From Corynebacterium sp. p3-SID1056 (GTDB taxonomy: Bacteria > Actinomycetota > Actinomycetes > Mycobacteriales > Mycobacteriaceae), in NCBI RefSeq assembly GCF_025152525.1, contig NZ_JALXXL010000007.1, forward strand, positions 1-64,000: a DNA stretch of 64,000 nucleotides, given 5' to 3'. This document shows, in pieces, positions 53,748-62,666 of the stretch. The notes beneath the pieces were generated by a model, which saw only the letters and a list, made by a program, of their open reading frames with translations, searched no databases and was not told the origin of the DNA. Position numbers and translations under genes: made by a program. The stretch's first letter is position 1. Every line of letters begins with the position of its first letter.

Positions 53748-55001
53748 ATGCCTCAGAATCTCTTCCCGCTCGATTCGACAAAGACGTTCCCCGAGCAAGA
53801 ACACGTCGGCCACAACCGCTGGCACCCCGACATCCCACCCGTCCACACCGTGCAGCCCGGAGATTCCTTCCGCATTGACTGTCGCGAGTGGTTCGACGGC
53901 GACATCCACAACGACGACAGCGCCGACGACATCCGCGACGCACCGCTGAATAAGGTCCACGCACTGTCCGGCCCGTTCCGCATCGAAGGCGCAAAGCCTG
54001 GTGACCTCCTCATCGTCGACATTCTCGACGTCGGGCCGATCCCCCAGGAAGAAGGCCCGCTCGCCGGCCAGGGCTGGGGTTACACGGGCATCTTCGCCAA
54101 GAAGAACGGCGGCAGCTTCCTCACCGACCAGTTCCCCGATGCGTACAAGGCCGTGTGGGACTTCAACGGCCAGACCGCGACTTCCCGCCACATCCCGGGT
54201 GTCAGCTTCACCGGCATTATTCACCCAGGCCTCATGGGCACCGCGCCCTCCCACGAGCTGCTGAATACGTGGAACCAGCGCGAGGCTGCGCTGATCGCTA
54301 CTGACCCGGAGCGCGTCCCGCCACTGGCGCTGCCGCCCGAGCCGGACCACGCCATCCTCGGTTCGCTCACCGGCGCCGATTTCGACCGCGTCGCGGACGA
54401 AGGAGCGCGCACCGCACCGCCGCGCGAAAACGGCGGCAACCAGGACATCAAGAACCTGTCAAAGGGCACGCGCGTGTTCTACCCCGTCTTCGTCGACGGC
54501 GCGAACTTCTCCGTCGGCGACCTGCACTTCTCCCAGGGCGACGGCGAGATCACCTTCTGCGGCGGCATCGAGATGGGCGGCTTCATTGACGTCCACGTCG
54601 ACATCATTAAAGACGGCATGGCGAAGTACGGCGTGAGCGAAAACGCAATCTTCATGCCCGGAAACGTGGAGCCACGCTACAGCCAGTGGCTCGCATTCTC
54701 CGGTACCTCCGTCACACTCGACGGCGAACAGCGCTACCTCGACTCGCAGCTCGCCTACCAGCGCGCGTGCCTGCACGCCATCGACTACCTCACCACGTTC
54801 GGGTGGTCGCCGGAGCAGGCCTACCTCCTGCTGGGTGCAGCGCCGATCGAGGGCCGCTTCTCCGGCGTCGTGGACATCCCGAACGCGTGCGCCACGGTGT
54901 ACCTGCCGACGGAAATCTTCGACATCGATATCCGCCCCGGTGCCGGCGACCCGCCGCGCATCGATCCAGGCATCGGCGCGCCGCGCTCGTCCTTCGCCTA
55001 A
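53748..55001 (+). CDS. fmdA: Formamidase
   Basis: 417 residues, ATG with a perfect aggagga. Hydrolyses formamide to formate and ammonia (acetamidase/formamidase family, PF03069). Typical features: WFDGDIHNDDSADDIRDAPL, GPFRIEGAKPGDLLIVDILD, FTGIIHPGLMGTAPSHELLN, LHFSQGDGEITFCGGIEMGG, and GRFSGVVDIPNACATVYLPT. Close to the Methylophilus FmdA type in length. Forms a two-gene unit with fmdB and would supply nitrogen from formamide. Its stop overlaps that of the convergent pdxY-like gene by 4 bases. Confidence 0.92.
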   Translation: MPQNLFPLDSTKTFPEQEHVGHNRWHPDIPPVHTVQPGDSFRIDCREWFDGDIHNDDSADDIRDAPLNKVHALSGPFRIEGAKPGDLLIVDILDVGPIPQEEGPLAGQGWGYTGIFAKKNGGSFLTDQFPDAYKAVWDFNGQTATSRHIPGVSFTGIIHPGLMGTAPSHELLNTWNQREAALIATDPERVPPLALPPEPDHAILGSLTGADFDRVADEGARTAPPRENGGNQDIKNLSKGTRVFYPVFVDGANFSVGDLHFSQGDGEITFCGGIEMGGFIDVHVDIIKDGMAKYGVSENAIFMPGNVEPRYSQWLAFSGTSVTLDGEQRYLDSQLAYQRACLHAIDYLTTFGWSPEQAYLLLGAAPIEGRFSGVVDIPNACATVYLPTEIFDIDIRPGAGDPPRIDPGIGAPRSSFA

Positions 55002-55825
55002 GCCGTGCGCGCGGGGTCGACGATGTAATCCTGCAACTCGATGAGCGGCAGTTCGTCGAGCCCGCGCTCGCGTACCGCGCGCACCATCGCGCCCATAGTC
55101 CCGGCGAGGTGCGTGAGGCGTGTGTGCGCTGGGGCGTCGATAAGCGCTGCGTACAACGCTGTTGCCAAATCGCCCGCCCCGACGACGTTGCCGCCAAGTC
55201 GCGGGGCGTCGACGCGCCGCACGCTTGCCGGCGCCACGTCGATCATTCCAATCGTTTCCGGATCCCCGGTCTCCACCGACGTAATCAGCGCATTGCCACA
55301 CAGCGAACGCGCCGCATCCGCGAGCGCCTCCGTATACGCGGTGTAGGTTGCATCGGTCGGGTCGAGACGCGTACCTGTGAGCAGCGAGAGCTCCCACTGG
55401 TTTGGCGTGATGGCGTCGGCAAGCGGGATGAGCGTTTCCGTGTAGACGTCCGGGATGTCGTCGCTGACAAAAGAGCCGACCTCCGCGTTGCCGATAACCG
55501 GATCGCACACGTAACGCGCCCGCGGGTTGGCCTTCTTCACGGCCACGACCGCATCGTGGACGACCTCCGCCATTTCAGCGGTGCCTAGGTAGCCGCTCAC
55601 AAACAGATCCACCTGCGGAAACGCGAACTCCATGCCGCGCAAGATCTCGCGCACATTGTCCGCGCCGAGCACCGGGCCGCGCCACGTTGGGTACTCCGTG
55701 TGGTTGGAAAAGTTGACGGTGTGCACAGGCCACACCTCGTGGCCGAGGCGCTGCATAGGGAAGACGGCGGCAGAATTGCCGACGTGCCCGTAGGCGACGG
55801 CCGATTGCAACGAGATGATGTTCAC
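54998..55825 (-). CDS. pdxY: Pyridoxal kinase-like protein (PdxY family), paralogue A
   Basis: 275 residues, GTG start, one base overlapping the stop of its upstream twin. Ribokinase-like fold: ISLQSAVAYGHVGNSAAVFP, VHTVNFSNHTEYPTWRGPVL, VCDPVIGNAEVGSFVSDDIP, ITPNQWELSLLTGTRLDP, and the catalytic GAGDLATALYAAL. Phosphorylates pyridoxal (and perhaps pyridoxine) at the 5' position. The PLP-binding and catalytic motifs are complete in both paralogues, so both may work. Symbol given by family; which of PdxK or PdxY it matches functionally is open. Confidence 0.82.
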   Translation of the reverse strand: MNIISLQSAVAYGHVGNSAAVFPMQRLGHEVWPVHTVNFSNHTEYPTWRGPVLGADNVREILRGMEFAFPQVDLFVSGYLGTAEMAEVVHDAVVAVKKANPRARYVCDPVIGNAEVGSFVSDDIPDVYTETLIPLADAITPNQWELSLLTGTRLDPTDATYTAYTEALADAARSLCGNALITSVETGDPETIGMIDVAPASVRRVDAPRLGGNVVGAGDLATALYAALIDAPAHTRLTHLAGTMGAMVRAVRERGLDELPLIELQDYIVDPARTA

Positions 55826-56676
55826 TACAGTTTTTCCACGCTGAACTGCAGCTGCGGCTCGGCGTAGTAGTCCTGCGCCTCGACCAGCTTCAACTCTGGC
55901 GAGTCGGCTTCAAAGGTCAAGCGCAGCAAGTCGTAGACGGAGCTGGCGGTGCGCGCAAGCGCGTCCGCGGCATCGGCGCTGCGCAGGTAGTGGCCGGTGA
56001 ACAGCGCCGCGGTCACGTCGCCGGAGCCATTGCGCTTAAATGGCAGGCGCGGCGTGCGCACGATCCACTTGCCGTTGTCGTCGACGGCGAGCATCTCCAT
56101 GGTGTCCTCCGGCGCGTCGGGACGCTCGACGGAAGTGACGAGCACGGTCGACGGCCCCATCTCGCGGGCGGCGTCGACGGCCGCAAGTGTGGAGTCGAGG
56201 TCGGTGACGTCACGCTCGGTGAGGTAGCCGAGTTCAAACTGGTTCGGTGTAATCAGGTCCGCGACTGGCACAACCTTGTCGCGCAGCAGCGGCGGGATGT
56301 TGTCGGAGACGTGGCAACCGGACTTCGCGTTGCCCATCACGGGGTCGCAGGCGTAGATCGCGGCCGGATTCTTCGCCTTGACCTGGTCGACCGCGTCAAT
56401 GATCACGTCGGCGATGTCGTCGCCGCCCTGGTAGCCGGAGAGCACGGCGTCCACCTGCGCGAGCGCGCCGCGCTCGTCCATGCCGGTGATGATTTCGGCG
56501 ACGTCGCTAGCCGGAATCATCGGGCCGGTCCAGTGGCCGTAACCGGTGTGGTTGGAAAAGTTCACGGTATAGACCGGCCACACCTCGTGGCCGATGCGCT
56601 GCAGCGGGAACACGGCGGCCGAGTTGCCCACGTGCCCGTAGGCCACGGCCGACTGGATGGAGAGAATGTTACTCAT
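55825..56676 (-). CDS. pdxY: Pyridoxal kinase-like protein (PdxY family), paralogue B
   Basis: 283 residues from the ATG at 56676 (nine more in-frame codons exist). Same layout as its twin: LSIQSAVAYGHVGNSAAVFP, VYTVNFSNHTGYGHWTGPMI, ACDPVMGNAKSGCHVSDNIP, ITPNQFELGYLTERDV, and the catalytic RNGSGDVTAALFTGH. It is the closer match to standard PdxY, with a C-terminal YYAEPQLQFSVEKL. Gene order and overlap show a tandem duplication, with divergence since. First gene of the pair; no promoter motif could be assigned in the 61-base gap before it. Confidence 0.85.
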   Translation of the reverse strand: MSNILSIQSAVAYGHVGNSAAVFPLQRIGHEVWPVYTVNFSNHTGYGHWTGPMIPASDVAEIITGMDERGALAQVDAVLSGYQGGDDIADVIIDAVDQVKAKNPAAIYACDPVMGNAKSGCHVSDNIPPLLRDKVVPVADLITPNQFELGYLTERDVTDLDSTLAAVDAAREMGPSTVLVTSVERPDAPEDTMEMLAVDDNGKWIVRTPRLPFKRNGSGDVTAALFTGHYLRSADAADALARTASSVYDLLRLTFEADSPELKLVEAQDYYAEPQLQFSVEKL

Positions 56677-56737
56677 AGCACTATTGTGCACCGCCGCTTC
56701 CAAGCGACCGCGTTAAGGGTGAAGGGGCTGACAAAGG

Positions 56738-58060
56738 TTAGGCTTCTGGGGCGAGTGGTTCGGCGGGCGGCGCGGGGACGTCGATAAGCACGGTCCGGGT
56801 TTTGATCCGGCCGCGGCGGTCGAAGCCACCCTCGGCGGTGTAACGCACGCCGTCAATCACCGTCGACGAGCCTGGCAACGGGACGCGACCCAGCTGGTAG
56901 GACAACAGTCCGGCGACGGTGTCGACGGAATCGGTGAGCTCATCATCAAACTCCACCGAGTAATCGAAGTTATCCGCAAGGTAGTCGACCAAATCGTCCA
57001 GCGGCAGGCGCGACTGCGCACGGAAGCGACGCTCACCGACCTGCTCGATCGGGGCGTCCTCGTCCTCGTCGTACTCGTCGGTGATCTCGCCGACGATTTC
57101 CTCGAGCAGGTCCTCCATCGTGAGCAGCCCGGCCACGTTACCGAACTCATCAATGACGATCGCGATGTGCATATTTTGCTGCTGCATCTGCCGCAGCAAC
57201 TCGTCCAAGGGCTTCGACTCCGGCACAAACAGCGGCTCGCGCATGAACTCCGTCAATACCGTCGACCCAGCGATCGGCGCACCGTTGTGCCCAAACATGT
57301 CCTTGAGGTAGGCCACGCCGACGATCTCGTCAACGTTTTCCCCAATCAGCGGAACGCGCGAATGCCCGGAACGCACCATCAGACTGGTGGCCTGGCGTGC
57401 CGTCTTCTCCCCCTCGATCCAAATCATCTCGGGCCGCGGCACCATCACCTGGCGGGCGTGCGTCGACGCGAGGTCGAAAATGTTTTGAATCATCCTCCCC
57501 TCGGTCGTTTCCACGACGCCCTTTTCCTGCGCAATGTCGACAGCCTCGCGCAACTCCACCTCAGTGGCGTACGGGCCGTCGCGGAAATCCTCGCCGGGGT
57601 GGAAGATGTTGCCCAGCCTGATCAAGCCGCGCGCCACTGGGCCAAACACCGCGTGGAAAACCACGAGCCACTGCGCAGCCTTTAAAGAAATTGTGTACGG
57701 GTTACGCTTGCCCGCGGTCCGGGCAAACACCCCAATGATGCCGAACTGCAACAGCGCCACCGCTACCACGGCGGCCGTGATCGCCCACGAGTCCTGGGCG
57801 ATCAGGTCCATCGCCGTCATCGCCGCGAACACCGCCGCGGTGATATCTAGCACGGTGCGGAGCATGACCAGCATGTTGATGTGGTTCGCCCGAGATTTGA
57901 CTACCCGCAGCAGCGCGGCCGCGCCCGCCACGTCGTCCTTGACCATGTTCTCCACGCGTGCGCGGGACACCGGCGAGAGCGCGGATTCCACAGAGCCGAA
58001 AAGCCCCGAAAGCAGCATCGCCGCAATCGCGACAACGCCATAGATGACAGTGTGGTGCAT
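56738..58060 (-). CDS. CNNM/CorC-type membrane protein with CBS domains
   Basis: 440 residues, ATG start. An N-terminal DUF21/CNNM transmembrane domain (VIYGVVAIAAMLLSGLFGSV, ITAAVVAVALLQFGIIGVFA), a pair of CBS domains at about 205-335 (QVMVPRPEMIWIEGEKTARQ, AIVIDEFGNVAGLLTMEDLL), and a CorC_HlyC domain (RFRAQSRLPLDDLVDYLADN). Related proteins take part in Mg2+ or Co2+ export. Orthologue by position of Rv2366c. Eight bases separate it from ybeY upstream. Confidence 0.9.
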   Translation of the reverse strand: MHHTVIYGVVAIAAMLLSGLFGSVESALSPVSRARVENMVKDDVAGAAALLRVVKSRANHINMLVMLRTVLDITAAVFAAMTAMDLIAQDSWAITAAVVAVALLQFGIIGVFARTAGKRNPYTISLKAAQWLVVFHAVFGPVARGLIRLGNIFHPGEDFRDGPYATEVELREAVDIAQEKGVVETTEGRMIQNIFDLASTHARQVMVPRPEMIWIEGEKTARQATSLMVRSGHSRVPLIGENVDEIVGVAYLKDMFGHNGAPIAGSTVLTEFMREPLFVPESKPLDELLRQMQQQNMHIAIVIDEFGNVAGLLTMEDLLEEIVGEITDEYDEDEDAPIEQVGERRFRAQSRLPLDDLVDYLADNFDYSVEFDDELTDSVDTVAGLLSYQLGRVPLPGSSTVIDGVRYTAEGGFDRRGRIKTRTVLIDVPAPPAEPLAPEA

Positions 58061-58068
58061 ACAGGTGC

Positions 58069-58644
58069 CTAGTCTTTCTCGTTCGCGCCACGCATCCGGC
58101 GGTCGAGTTCTTCACGGTCCGCGGCAGAGGGAAACGCATGCGGACCGGTGGGCTTGGGCTGGTATTCGACGCCGCGAGCGGCCAAAGAGTCGTACCAGTC
58201 GGCAAGGATTTCGTTCTGCAGCGCGAACATTTCGCGCTCGTCGGCCGGCTGGATATGGTCGTAGCCCAACAGATGCAGTACTCCGTGCACCGTCAACAGC
58301 GCCAGTTCGTGAGCAAGATCGTGGCCCGCCATCTCCGCCTGCTTGCGGTCGAACGCCGGGCACAAAATGATGTCGCCTAGCATCGCCGCCCCCAGTGGGT
58401 TCGCGTCGGGGCGTCCGCCGCCCGGGGTCAGCTCGTCCATCGGGAAGCTCATCACATCCGTGGGGCCTTCCAAGTCCATCCAGCGGACGTGGAGGTCTGC
58501 CATCGTCGCCTCATCGACGAGCGTAATGGTGGCCTCGGTGTCGGGGTGGACGTCCATGGCCTGGAGTGCGAACGAGCAGACGTCGATAAGCATCTGCTCG
58601 TTGACTTCCGCCTCGCCGGACTCGTTGAGAACCTCGATGCTCAC
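58069..58644 (-). CDS. ybeY: Endoribonuclease YbeY (rRNA maturation factor)
   Basis: 191 residues, GTG start in a GTGA overlap with phoH. The zinc-binding H-x3-H-x5-H motif is intact in [20 protein letters not shown], preceded by the family's [10 protein letters not shown]. It matures 16S rRNA and takes part in ribosome quality control. The C-terminus has a corynebacterial extension of about 35 residues ([20 protein letters not shown]). Confidence 0.93.
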   Translation of the reverse strand: MSIEVLNESGEAEVNEQMLIDVCSFALQAMDVHPDTEATITLVDEATMADLHVRWMDLEGPTDVMSFPMDELTPGGGRPDANPLGAAMLGDIILCPAFDRKQAEMAGHDLAHELALLTVHGVLHLLGYDHIQPADEREMFALQNEILADWYDSLAARGVEYQPKPTGPHAFPSAADREELDRRMRGANEKD

Positions 58645-59705
58645 TGTCCTGCCTCCTTTTCGCGCTCGCGCTCAAGCTCGCGCTGACGCTTCTCGTAGCG
58701 CATCGAATTCTGGGCATCGTGCCGGTCGTAAGCAGCAACGATGCGGGAAATCAGGTGGTGGCGCACCACGTCTTCGCCGCGCATCTCCTGAAACGCGATG
58801 TCTTCAATATTGGACAAGATGCGGCGGGCCACGCGCAGCCCAGACACGGTACCGCGCGGCAAATCCACCTGAGAAATATCGCCGGTGACCACCATCTTCG
58901 AGCCGAAGCCCAAGCGGGTGAGGAACATCTTCATCTGCGCGCCGGTCGTGTTCTGCGCCTCGTCTAAGATCACGAACGCATCCGACAGAGTCCGGCCGCG
59001 CATGTACGCTAGCGGAGCGACCTCGATGATCCCTGCGTCGACCAGCTTCGGGATCGCCTCCGGGTCCACCATGTCGCGCAACGCGTCGTACAGCGGGCGC
59101 AGGTACGGGTCGATCTTGTCGCTGAGCGTGCCCGGCAGAAAGCCCAACTTCTCGCCAGCTTCGACCGCGGGGCGGGTAAGAATGATCCGCTTGACCTCCT
59201 TGGCCTGCAGCGCCTGCACCGCCTTCGCCACCGCGAGATACGTCTTGCCGGAACCTGCCGGGCCAATGCCAAAGGTAATGGTGTTCGCGTCGATCGCATC
59301 CACGTACGCGCGCTGGCCCGCCGTCTTCGGGCGGATCACCTTGCCGCGCCGGGCGACGATTTCCGCGCCGAGGATCTCCGAGGCGGACTCCGGTGCCTCC
59401 GCCTCCATAATGCGCACCGCCTGCACAACGGTGTCCTGGTCCACGGGGACGCCGCGGCGCGCCATCGACTCCAACTCGTCTACCACTTGCGCTGCAGACA
59501 CCACTTCCGCCTCTGTGCCACGCACCGTCAACGTCGTCCCGCGCGCGTGCAGGTTCGCCGCGAGCTGGCGGTTGAGCACTCGCAGGTTTGCGTCGTTGAC
59601 GCCAAGTACTGCCTGCGCGTATGCCGAGTCAAGGTCGAGCTTGCGAGTCACCTTCGCTGAATCGTTTTCGGCCTGTGAAGTGTTCACGTCATTGTGAGTG
59701 TGCAT
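58641..59705 (-). CDS. phoH: PhoH-like ATPase
   Basis: 354 residues, ATG start. Walker A in [20 protein letters not shown] and Walker B in [20 protein letters not shown], with a C-terminal segment rich in Arg/Glu ([19 protein letters not shown]). PhoH-like proteins are predicted RNA helicase-type ATPases, and their pairing with ybeY suggests a joint RNA role. Overlaps ybeY by 4 bases and follows rsmE after 13 bases. Confidence 0.93.
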   Translation of the reverse strand: MHTHNDVNTSQAENDSAKVTRKLDLDSAYAQAVLGVNDANLRVLNRQLAANLHARGTTLTVRGTEAEVVSAAQVVDELESMARRGVPVDQDTVVQAVRIMEAEAPESASEILGAEIVARRGKVIRPKTAGQRAYVDAIDANTITFGIGPAGSGKTYLAVAKAVQALQAKEVKRIILTRPAVEAGEKLGFLPGTLSDKIDPYLRPLYDALRDMVDPEAIPKLVDAGIIEVAPLAYMRGRTLSDAFVILDEAQNTTGAQMKMFLTRLGFGSKMVVTGDISQVDLPRGTVSGLRVARRILSNIEDIAFQEMRGEDVVRHHLISRIVAAYDRHDAQNSMRYEKRQRELEREREKEAGQ

Positions 59706-59718
59706 CGTGCTCCCAACG

Positions 59719-60423
59719 CTACCAGCGAGATGTCAACGCGCCGATGGCGCACAGTGCCGCAAACCCAGCGCTCGCTGTGCGCAAGACCTGCGGCCCCAAC
59801 CGCACGGGCTGGGCCCCGAGCAAATCTAACTCATCTGCGCCGATCCCGCCCTCCGGGCCGACCAGGACGTACAGGGTTTCGACGCCGGTGAAGTCGACGT
59901 CTCTTATCGACGTCTTCGCGTCCTCGTGCAAGACGATGGCGCGCTTCCCGGCGATGCGCTCGGCGAGCTGGTTTGTCGTCACCGGGTCGTGTACTTCGGG
60001 CCAGTTCGCGCGGCGCGACTGCTTCGCTGACGCCACCGCTTGGTTGCGCCACTTCTGCACCTGCTTGTCCTGCTTGTCCGCGCTCCAGCGGGCGATGGTG
60101 CGGTGCGAGATCCACGGGATGATGGCGTCGACGCCGCCTTGGACCGCAAGGTCGACCGCCAGCTCAGCGCGCTCGGACTTCGGCACCGCCTGCACGAGCA
60201 CCACTTGCGGCTGCGGCGCCTCGACGTCATGCTCTGTTACAACGTCGCCAACCACGCGCTCGCGGGAGCAGTCGCGGACTGTGACTTCCGCGGCGTGGCC
60301 GGAGCCGTCGACAAGCATGATGCGATCGCCTTGGCTGATGCGCTTGACGTGCGCGTGTTTCGCCTCCGCACCGGTGAGCACACCCTCGGCGGGCCGCGGC
60401 GCGTAGAAGTACGGCAGGCTCAT
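59719..60423 (-). CDS. rsmE: 16S rRNA (uracil-1498-N3) methyltransferase RsmE
   Basis: 234 residues, ATG overlapping the dnaJ stop by one base. N-terminal PUA-like domain (LPYFYAPRPAEGVLTGAEAK), then a SPOUT knot domain with ETLYVLVGPEGGIGADELDL and VRLGPQVLRTASAGFAALCA. Methylates U1498 in the decoding centre of 16S rRNA. Continuous with dnaJ2-hrcA as in other actinobacteria. Confidence 0.93.
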   Translation of the reverse strand: MSLPYFYAPRPAEGVLTGAEAKHAHVKRISQGDRIMLVDGSGHAAEVTVRDCSRERVVGDVVTEHDVEAPQPQVVLVQAVPKSERAELAVDLAVQGGVDAIIPWISHRTIARWSADKQDKQVQKWRNQAVASAKQSRRANWPEVHDPVTTNQLAERIAGKRAIVLHEDAKTSIRDVDFTGVETLYVLVGPEGGIGADELDLLGAQPVRLGPQVLRTASAGFAALCAIGALTSRW

Positions 60424-61565
60424 TAGCGGCGGAACCTGTCTCGCATGCGGGAGAAGAATCCGTCGCCGCCGCCCTCGTCACCGGTGTGGACGCGCGCCGA
60501 GTCCTCGTGGCCCTCGCGCAGCTGTTCCAGCGTTGCGCGTGCATCCTTGGACAGATCCGTAGGCACAACCACCTGCACGTGCGCGATCATGTCGCCGGCA
60601 CCTTCGGCGCGCAGCTTCGGCATGCCCTCTCCGTGCAGCACAATCTCCTCGCCCGGTTGCACGCCCGCCGGGACGGCAATCGTGGTTGTTTCACCGGCCA
60701 GGTTGTCCACGTGAAGCTCGGTGCCGAGCGCGGCATCGTACATGGGAACGCGCAATTGGAGGTGCAGGTCGTTGCCTTCGCGGGCAAAGACCTTGTGCGG
60801 GGTGGTGTGGACTTCCACGTACAGGTCACCCGCCGGTCCGCCGCCGTGGCCGACCTCGCCCTGATCGGCCATGCGGATACGCATCCCGGAGGCAATGCCG
60901 GCCGGAATCTTCACTGTGAGGTCGCGGGTGGCGCGCACGCGGCCGTCGCCGGCGCACTGGCGGCACGGATCCGTAATGATTTCGCCGTAGCCGTGGCACT
61001 TCGGGCACTCGTGCGTGGTCATCACGTTGCCCAGGAAGGACTGCTGCATCTCCTGGACCGCGCCCTGTCCCTTGCAGTAGTCGCAGGTCTGCGGTTTGGC
61101 CCCCGACTCGGAGCCGGAGCCGTGGCACTTGTTGCACAGCACCGCGGTGTCGACGGTGACTTCCTTGCGCACACCGGAAAACGCTTCCTCCAGGGTGATC
61201 TGGGTGCGCAGCAACGCATCGTTGCCGGGTTGGACGCGCGAGCGCGGTTCGCGCCCGCCGGCGCCGCCGCCGAAGAACGCTTCGAAGATGTCGCCGACGC
61301 CGCCAAAACCGCCGAAGCCGCCCGCGCCGCCGGGTGCGCCGCCGCCCTGCTCCATCGGGTCGCCGCCGCGGTCGACAATGCTGCGCTTTTGCGGGTCCAA
61401 GAGCACTTCTTGGGCGAGCGAGATTTCCGCGAACTTCTCCGCCGCTTCCTCGGACGGGTTGACGTCCGGGTGGTATTTGCGGGCGAGCTTGCGGTACGCC
61501 TTCTTAATCTCCTGCTCGGTGGCCTCCCGGTCGACGCCGAGGATGCCGTAGTAGTCACGTGCCAA
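60423..61565 (-). CDS. dnaJ: Chaperone DnaJ (DnaJ2 type)
   Basis: 380 residues from a TTG at 61565 giving [11 protein letters not shown], with aaagg upstream; the frame is open 11 more codons with no family sequence. J domain with HPD ([13 protein letters not shown]), Gly/Phe-rich stretch ([20 protein letters not shown]), four zinc-finger repeats CNKC, CDYC, CPKC and CRQC, then the two substrate-binding beta domains. All elements are intact. It is a co-chaperone of DnaK; this copy, next to hrcA rather than dnaK, is the actinobacterial DnaJ2. Confidence 0.96.
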   Translation of the reverse strand: MARDYYGILGVDREATEQEIKKAYRKLARKYHPDVNPSEEAAEKFAEISLAQEVLLDPQKRSIVDRGGDPMEQGGGAPGGAGGFGGFGGVGDIFEAFFGGGAGGREPRSRVQPGNDALLRTQITLEEAFSGVRKEVTVDTAVLCNKCHGSGSESGAKPQTCDYCKGQGAVQEMQQSFLGNVMTTHECPKCHGYGEIITDPCRQCAGDGRVRATRDLTVKIPAGIASGMRIRMADQGEVGHGGGPAGDLYVEVHTTPHKVFAREGNDLHLQLRVPMYDAALGTELHVDNLAGETTTIAVPAGVQPGEEIVLHGEGMPKLRAEGAGDMIAHVQVVVPTDLSKDARATLEQLREGHEDSARVHTGDEGGGDGFFSRMRDRFRR

Positions 61566-61615
61566 AATGTAACACCTTTCACAGTTGTAGAAGTCCAAGT
61601 GCGGCGCGCGCCGCG

Positions 61616-62635
61616 TTATTCGCCCTGCAGGATGCGGCTGATGTAGCGGGCGACTGTGGCAACCTTTTGCATGGTACCGGGGTAGTCCATGTAGGTCGGC
61701 CCCACCACCCCGAGCCCGCCGAGCGCTTCGTCGCCTGCACCATACGCAGTTGTAACAATTGCCGCCTGGGAAAATTCCTCGTTCTCGTTCTCGCGCCCGA
61801 TGCGCACGGAGACGCGCTCCATGTCTTGGGCGGTTGCGAGCAGTTTGAGCACCACGACCTGCTGCTCAAGCGCGTCGATCACGCTGTGGAGGTCGGCGAG
61901 CCGGTGCACGGTGAGGTTGCCCGCGCCCGCGATCAGCAGCCGGTCCGCGGCGGTGTCGACCAACGTGTCCACGAGCACCGCAGCGCAGCGCGACACGGCG
62001 TCGGCGAGTTCGCGTGGGGCGCGCGCATGCAGGGCGGAAAGCCCGGCGGCGGCCTCGCGCATCGTGCGGCCAACGAGGATGTCGTTGAGTAGGTCGCGCA
62101 GCACGGGGACGTGGGCGTCCGCGAGCGGGCTGCGCAGCTCCACATTGCGCTGGTCCACGCGGCCGGAGTCGGTGATGACCACGAGGAGCAGGCGCGTCGG
62201 CGTCAGCGCCACGACCTCGCAGTGTTTGACCCGGGAGATTTCCAGGTTGGGCAGCTGCACGACGGCGGCTTGGTTAGTCAGCTGCGCGAGCAGTTGCACG
62301 CTGCGGCGCAGCACGTCTTCGAGGTCGACGCCGTGCTCGAGAAAGTCGAGGATGGCGTGGCGCTCGGCCACCGACAGCGGTTTGACGTCGTCGTGGAGGG
62401 CGTCGACAAACGCACGATAGCCGGCCTCCGTGGGGATGCGACCCGAGGAGGTGTGGGTCTGGCTAATGTAGCCCTGTTGCTCCAGCACGCTCATGTCGTT
62501 GCGGATGGTCGCCGAGCTCACGCCCAGCTTGTGGCGCTCGACCAGCGCCTTAGATCCGACAGGTTCTTGCTGCGCGATGTAGTCGGCAACGATTGCGCGC
62601 AGCACCGCGCGGCGGCGGTCATCAGCAGCACTCAT
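61616..62635 (-). CDS. hrcA: Heat-inducible transcription repressor HrcA
   Basis: 339 residues from the ATG at 62635, chosen because gggag lies 6 bases before it; a GTG at 62641 would add two. Winged-helix N-terminus ([40 protein letters not shown]) and the long HrcA ligand/dimer domain ([20 protein letters not shown] and on). It binds CIRCE elements to repress groE-type heat-shock genes. A CIRCE-like site overlaps its own start, so self-control with dnaJ2 is likely. Confidence 0.96.
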   Translation of the reverse strand: MSAADDRRRAVLRAIVADYIAQQEPVGSKALVERHKLGVSSATIRNDMSVLEQQGYISQTHTSSGRIPTEAGYRAFVDALHDDVKPLSVAERHAILDFLEHGVDLEDVLRRSVQLLAQLTNQAAVVQLPNLEISRVKHCEVVALTPTRLLLVVITDSGRVDQRNVELRSPLADAHVPVLRDLLNDILVGRTMREAAAGLSALHARAPRELADAVSRCAAVLVDTLVDTAADRLLIAGAGNLTVHRLADLHSVIDALEQQVVVLKLLATAQDMERVSVRIGRENENEEFSQAAIVTTAYGAGDEALGGLGVVGPTYMDYPGTMQKVATVARYISRILQGE

Positions 62636-62661
62636 TAGCACTCCCTCTCATCGACTGCCAG
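62635..62661. promoter_or_regulatory. CIRCE-like operator at the hrcA start
   Basis: ttagcactc (62635-62643), nine spacer bases, then gactgccag (62653-62661). The CIRCE consensus is TTAGCACTC-N9-GAGTGCTAA: the left half is perfect, the right half matches at six of nine. It overlaps the A of the hrcA ATG and its ribosome binding site, in the 31-base gap to hemW. Confidence 0.7.
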
Positions 62662-62666
62662 CTATC

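Noticed and set aside
56728..56745. ggttaggct resembling half a DtxR iron box near 56736
   Set aside because: It covers the stop codon of the CorC-like gene, lacks the second half-site, and is not upstream of any gene.
60486..61646. 386-codon plus-strand frame opposite dnaJ
   Set aside because: Antisense shadow of dnaJ; no family features.
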